A stretch of 9,073 nucleotides of DNA from a candidate division TA06 bacterium SM23_40 (GTDB lineage: Bacteria; LJUI01; SM1-40): the NCBI GenBank assembly GCA_001303705.1, contig LJUI01000184.1, positions 1 to 9,073 of the forward strand. Reading direction: 5' to 3'. The notes beneath the pieces were generated by a model. The model worked only from the letters and a program-made list of their open reading frames with translations. It was not told the DNA's origin and ran no database searches. Of this stretch, positions 5,969 to 9,073 are shown one piece after another; within the stretch, counting starts at the first letter, position 1; every line of letters begins with the position of its first letter. Position numbers and translations under genes: made by a program.

Positions 5969-7048
5969 ATGAGAGCGCTGACACTTCTGCTGGTTCTGCT
6001 GGTTCCGCTGACGGCGAGCGCCCAGATCACATTTGAGCGCACGTATGGGGGACCCTGGAAGGACAAGGGCTATTCGGTCACGCAGACTGATGGGGTATAT
6101 GTTGTCGCTGGACACACCTATTCCTTTGGCCCAGGCGGCTCTGCCGTCTGTCTGATCAGGACTGATGCATGGGGCGACGCGTTGTGGACGCGTACCTACG
6201 GCGGCTCAGGTCATGATTGTGGCTATTCGGTTGAGCAGACGAATGATGGAGGATACGTCATCGGTGGGTACACCAGTTCGTTCGGCGCAGGCAGCTATGA
6301 TGCATATCTGGTCAAGACAGATGCAACGGGCGACACGGTCTGGACGCGCACCTATGGCGGTTCGGGCGAGGAGTACGGTGAATCAGTCAAGCAGACGGGT
6401 GATGGTGGGTACGTGATTGCCGGGCACACCGACTCCTTCGGGGCAGGCAACGACGATGTGTATCTGATCAAGACAGACGCGACGGGGGACACGGTCTGGA
6501 CGCGCACCTACGGCGGGTCAGACGATGATTATGGGTATTCGGTTCAGCAGACAGGCGATGGTGGCTACATCATCGCCGGATACTCCGCATCCTTTGCCCC
6601 GAACAACGAACTTGTCTACCTTATCAGGACTGATGCATTGGGCGACACGTTGTGGACGCGCACGTACGGCGGGCTAGGCGAGGATCACGGGTATTCGGTT
6701 GAGCAGACGGGCGATGGCGGCTACGTCATAGCTGGATACACCGAGTCTTTCGGCGGAGACGGCGAGGTCTATCTGATCAGGACTGATGCATTGGGCGACA
6801 CGTTGTGGACGCGCATTTATGGTGGGTCGTATGTGGATGAGGGATTTTCGGTTGGTCAGACGACTGATGGTGGGTACATCATTGCCGGATCCAACGAATC
6901 GGTCCTCACGGGCAATATCGAGGTCTACTTGATCAAGACGGATGCTGATGGATATGTGCAGATCGGCGGGGATTCTTATGAGATCGGCCTGAGTACCAGT
7001 ACCTTGCCCAAAACCATCCTAATCCGTTTGGCTCGGTCACAACGATAG
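5969..7048 (+). CDS. Secreted six-repeat predicted beta-propeller, frameshifted before its FlgD-like domain
   Basis: ATG 5969 follows GGGAGGAGAG (5956-5965) and opens with MRALTLLLVLLVPLTASA (cleavage before Q19), nearly the same signal peptide as the gene at 4099. Six repeats of 51-52 residues start at about 6041, 6194, 6350, 6506, 6662 and 6815 with the same TYGG, DGGY, SFG, YLI-TD and GDT-WTR marks. Unlike its neighbour it has no Ig-like domain: the last repeat runs directly towards the sorting tail. As written, the frame leaves the true protein at about 6991, adds a meaningless LSTSTLPKTILIRLARSQR end and stops at TAG 7046-7048. The lost tail continues in frame 1 at 6991-7269. Adding one G to CTGAG near 6991 restores G-L-E-Y-Q-Y-L-A-Q-N and a 433-residue protein. 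It is 106 bp from its paralog and probably transcribed with it. Confidence 0.8.
   Translation: MRALTLLLVLLVPLTASAQITFERTYGGPWKDKGYSVTQTDGVYVVAGHTYSFGPGGSAVCLIRTDAWGDALWTRTYGGSGHDCGYSVEQTNDGGYVIGGYTSSFGAGSYDAYLVKTDATGDTVWTRTYGGSGEEYGESVKQTGDGGYVIAGHTDSFGAGNDDVYLIKTDATGDTVWTRTYGGSDDDYGYSVQQTGDGGYIIAGYSASFAPNNELVYLIRTDALGDTLWTRTYGGLGEDHGYSVEQTGDGGYVIAGYTESFGGDGEVYLIRTDALGDTLWTRIYGGSYVDEGFSVGQTTDGGYIIAGSNESVLTGNIEVYLIKTDADGYVQIGGDSYEIGLSTSTLPKTILIRLARSQR
6041..6960 (+). repeat. Six tandem ~156-bp coding repeats
   Basis: Units of 153, 156, 156, 156, 153 bp and a final partial unit match the repeats at 4174-5259 at protein level. The GGCGACACGTTGTGGACGCG segment is nearly identical in several units, so recombination within this gene and with the upstream paralog is easy. 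Confidence 0.8.
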
Positions 7049-7269
7049 CCTACTCGCTGGCAGGTCCGACAAAGGTCAGGGTGGCCGTGTACGACATCCA
7101 GGGTGCTCGTGTGCGAGAATTGGCATCCCGTGCCGCCTCCGCTGGTTTGCATCAGGTGGTATGGGACGGGCGAGACGGTCGTGGGATAGAGGTAGGCTCC
7201 GGCATCTACTTCTGCCGACTGGAGGCCGGCGAGTTCACCGAGACGAGACGGATGGTGTTATTGCGCTGA
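6991..7269 (+). pseudogene. Out-of-frame FlgD-like (T9SS type A) domain of the preceding gene
   Basis: Frame 1 from about 6991 reads EYQYLAQNHPNPFG, then TTIAYSL, VRVAVYDIQGARVREL, VVWDGRDGRG, GSGIYFCRLEAG and ETRRMVLLR to TGA 7267-7269. This matches the C-terminal domain of the gene at 4099 nearly position for position. There is no ribosome site or start before it, so it is not an independent gene. It is the end of the 5969 gene displaced by a one-base loss. The domain looks intact, with no stops and conserved key residues, so the shift is either recent or an error in the sequence. Confidence 0.8.
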
Positions 7270-7321
7270 TGTGAATGAGGTCGCTCCGCGAGACGAGACG
7301 GATGATTCTATTGCGATAATT
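7243..7321 (+). repeat. Second copy of the 50-bp-offset 3'-tail repeat
   Basis: 7243-7271 (tail and stop of the displaced domain) is repeated at 7293-7321 with 23 of 29 bases identical. The second copy reads E-T-R-R-M-I-L-L-R-stop in frame 3 with TAA 7317-7319, exactly 50 bases after the TGA. It is the counterpart of 5836-5914. The shared block ends shortly after 7321, which marks the edge of the duplicated segment. Confidence 0.8.
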
Positions 7322-7742
7322 TCCCCTCTTTCGTGCGGGAAGCTGCCACGGAGACGGGGTGAGATTTCAATCATCGATGTGGCTGGTGCTCTTCGACTGG
7401 ATATGCGAAGAGCACCTCGTCTTCCTTCGAGAGCATTCTCGTGCTGGTCAAACGGGTCGAACGTTCCCAGAAACCACTCGACAATTCCATTCATTCAGTG
7501 TAGTCTGTCTGAAGTCACGATACGCTGATGGACACTGCCAGGGACGTACCTAGGTTTTGAAGGTTATTGGGATAATAGGAATGTACCGAGGCTCGCTGGT
7601 GTGCGGAAGAAGGATGGAGGGCTGGATGTCAGTACTGTCGGAGCGAAGGGTCAGCATTACTTTCTTGAGAGATGCACGCTCGGGGCGCCTCCGGTCAGAC
7701 GGTGGCAGGGTGGCAATCGAGAGCCAGAGGAGGGAGCGACAA
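7320..7742. other. 423-bp non-coding stretch between the repeat protein and the lipoprotein gene
   Basis: No frame here has a ribosome site with a protein-like product. It contains two adjacent hairpins (7385-7441). A GATAAT at 7571-7576 could be a -10 element, but no -35 sits at the right distance (the TTGAAG at 7557 is only eight bases away). A strong ribosome site closes the stretch at 7726-7736. The 10-mer CGAAGAGCAC in the first hairpin also occurs at 2131-2140. Confidence 0.4.
7385..7441 (+). terminator. Two adjacent hairpins, possible terminator for the repeat-protein pair
   Basis: GGTGCTCTTCG (7385-7395) pairs perfectly with CGAAGAGCACC (7406-7416) around a 10-nt loop, an 11-bp stem. 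A second hairpin, CGAGA-GCAT-TCTCG, follows at 7428-7441. The tail between them (TCGTCTTCCTTCG) is pyrimidine-rich but not a clean T run. The hairpins could end the transcript from 4099/5969 in either direction or protect its 3' end. The long perfect stem is unlikely by chance; the role is inference. Confidence 0.45.
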
Positions 7743-9073
7743 ATGAGGAGCGTTATTGGGAAGTTTGTGGCGCTGGCCTCACTTGGTCTGCTGGCGCTCG
7801 CTCTCGCAGGCTGCACGAGTGGAGCGAAGCTGCGCAGGGCTGAGGTCGCGGAGAGGATGGCGGAAGGTGATCTCGACAAGACGTTCTCCATCAGTGTCGA
7901 TCCTCGGATGGAGCTTCTGGGAGTCGTTCAGCATTTCACTTCCTGGGCACCAGGAGGGCACATCAAGAGCGAGACAGCGTACAAGAGCGATATCGACGAC
8001 TATTTCGGGGAGTTCAGGAATCACCGGGCCGTGGCCTGTGTGGAGAGCCTTGTCGCGGCCGGTTTCACGCATGATGCACCTGTTCGATTCATGCTCCATC
8101 ATCACGATCCGCCTGAGTTCGTGCAGCACACTCCCTACTCGGAGTACCTGGTGAACAGAGCAGGGGGCGAGGAGATCTTGACCGAGCTGGCTGATGCGCT
8201 CAGGGATTTCGCCCGCCAGACGAACTTCATGGCCTTCTACCGTTCACATGCGCCCCTGTACGACATCCACGTGGCGGAAGTGGAAGCACTACTCAGCGAG
8301 AAAGACTACGTGCAAGCCCTGGAAGATTTCTTTGGTGAGTCGGCGATTGGCTATCACGTGATCCTCCCGCCCCTGTTTGCAGGGGGGTACGGGCCAGCGA
8401 TCAGGAGGGAGAAAGGCTGGGATCTGTACGCCGTGATCGGCCCCTGTGCTCTCAGAGGCGAACGTGTCACCTTTGCCTGTCTCGGCTACCTGGAGAGCAT
8501 AATGCTTCACGAGTGGAGCCACTCTTTCGTCAATCCACTGGTCGATCAGAACTACGACCTGTTCAGCAAATCTGAGGGATTGTACGATCCCATTCGCGGG
8601 ATGATGACGAGTCAGGCCTATCCCACCTGGAGGATTGCACTGTACGAGCATGTGGTGCGGGCTTCTGAGATCAACATCAGAGCCACCCTGTACGATGGCT
8701 TCGACAAGAATGTGTCACTTCAGGTCCAGGAAGGCAAAGGGTTCTGGTATGTCAGCTACATCGACAGCCTGCTGGATCTATATCAGATCCACCGGGAGGA
8801 CTACCCGACCTTCGCTGAGTTCATGCCTCTTATCGCCGCTGGGCTAGGCGAACTCTCGGTCGATGAGCTACCGGAGAGGATAACTGCCTTTGCGGGGCCC
8901 TTGAGCGGTGTCTTTCCGCGTGCGCGGTGTATCTATCTCGTCCGTCCTACGGCTGTCGATGAGGAACTCGTCGGCGGGATCGGTGGAGAGCTGGAGGGCT
9001 TCACGCACTTCCTCGCTTCTTTTCAGATGGAGTCCCACATTGTGAGCGATACCGAAGCCCTGGACATGAACTG
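7743..9073 (+). CDS. Lipoprotein zinc metalloprotease-like protein, probably DUF4932 family (3' cut by window)
   Basis: The frame is open from ATG 7743 to the window edge, at least 443 residues. AGAGGAGGGAG (7726-7736) lies six bases upstream. The start is a lipoprotein signal: MRSVIGK, a hydrophobic stretch, then lipobox L-A-G-C with Cys24. Thr at +2 suggests outer-membrane retention by the usual rule. Residues 256-260 are HEWSH, an HExxH zinc site with catalytic Glu257, followed by SFVNP. About 42 residues on, YEHVVRA (Glu302) is a good candidate third zinc ligand. The HExxHxFVNP plus E-x-(V/I)-V-R-A pairing is what I recall for DUF4932 proteins of FCB-type bacteria. The N-terminal region (about 45-200) is helical with no recognised motif. 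It is likely a periplasm- or surface-facing peptidase; the substrate is unknown. The protein call is firm, the family name moderate. Confidence 0.8.
   Translation, partial: MRSVIGKFVALASLGLLALALAGCTSGAKLRRAEVAERMAEGDLDKTFSISVDPRMELLGVVQHFTSWAPGGHIKSETAYKSDIDDYFGEFRNHRAVACVESLVAAGFTHDAPVRFMLHHHDPPEFVQHTPYSEYLVNRAGGEEILTELADALRDFARQTNFMAFYRSHAPLYDIHVAEVEALLSEKDYVQALEDFFGESAIGYHVILPPLFAGGYGPAIRREKGWDLYAVIGPCALRGERVTFACLGYLESIMLHEWSHSFVNPLVDQNYDLFSKSEGLYDPIRGMMTSQAYPTWRIALYEHVVRASEINIRATLYDGFDKNVSLQVQEGKGFWYVSYIDSLLDLYQIHREDYPTFAEFMPLIAAGLGELSVDELPERITAFAGPLSGVFPRARCIYLVRPTAVDEELVGGIGGELEGFTHFLASFQMESHIVSDTEALDMN

Noticed and set aside
4174-6960. CRISPR array or mobile element behind the regular repeats
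   Set aside because: The 156-bp repeats are in-frame protein repeats with no spacers, and no transposase, integrase or terminal inverted repeats were seen anywhere in the window.
6989-7015. Programmed -1 frameshift at CCCAAAA
   Set aside because: The heptamer is not in X-XXY-YYZ register for frame 2, and homology to the paralog already resumes in frame 1 upstream of it.
7550-7891. Minus-strand frame of 113 codons before the lipoprotein gene
   Set aside because: It overlaps the signal peptide and ribosome site of the gene at 7743 and has no motif of its own.

Overview
The window looks like accessory chromosome from an uncultured, Gram-negative-type bacterium. Shine-Dalgarno sites are strong, the tRNA encodes its CCA end, and most products carry Sec or lipoprotein signals. 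Two paralogous secreted proteins end in a FlgD-like / T9SS type A C-terminal domain. That architecture is common in the FCB supergroup and in candidate phyla such as WOR-3, Eisenbacteria and Zixibacteria; the exact phylum cannot be told from this window. Every gene recognised is on the + strand.

Layout. Positions 2-2086 hold one large secreted glycoside-hydrolase-like protein (end of a TIM-barrel-like domain, a CARDB-type Ig domain, a C-terminal beta-sandwich), broken by an in-frame TAG at 431-433. Positions 2087-2510 are non-coding, with several hairpins and a good rho-independent terminator at 2281-2319. Positions 2511-3185 encode a secreted DNRLRE-like protein. A possible 71-residue small gene follows at 3384-3599. 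Then comes a tRNA-Arg(UCU) gene at 3634-3727 whose anticodon arm is present twice in tandem. Positions 4099-5862 and 5969-7269 are tandem paralogs built from 52-residue TYGG...DGGY...WTR repeats (seven and six copies), predicted beta-propellers ending in the FlgD-like domain. The second is frameshifted just before that domain. From 7743 to the window edge runs a lipoprotein with an HEWSH zinc-metalloprotease motif, probably of the DUF4932 family.

The protein genes point to envelope or extracellular functions: polysaccharide binding or hydrolysis, repeat-rich exported proteins and a lipoprotein protease. Nothing shows that they form one pathway. The paralogs form an obvious duplication that also copied about 50 bp of downstream DNA, and in each copy this carries a second remnant of the C-terminal tail.

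The strongest oddity is the tRNA. A precise 17-bp tandem duplication gives two complete UCU anticodon arms, and removing either copy restores a normal 77-nt tRNA. Together with the in-frame TAG and the frameshift, it means three genes here depart from a normal reading. Sequencing or assembly error must be excluded before biology is argued.
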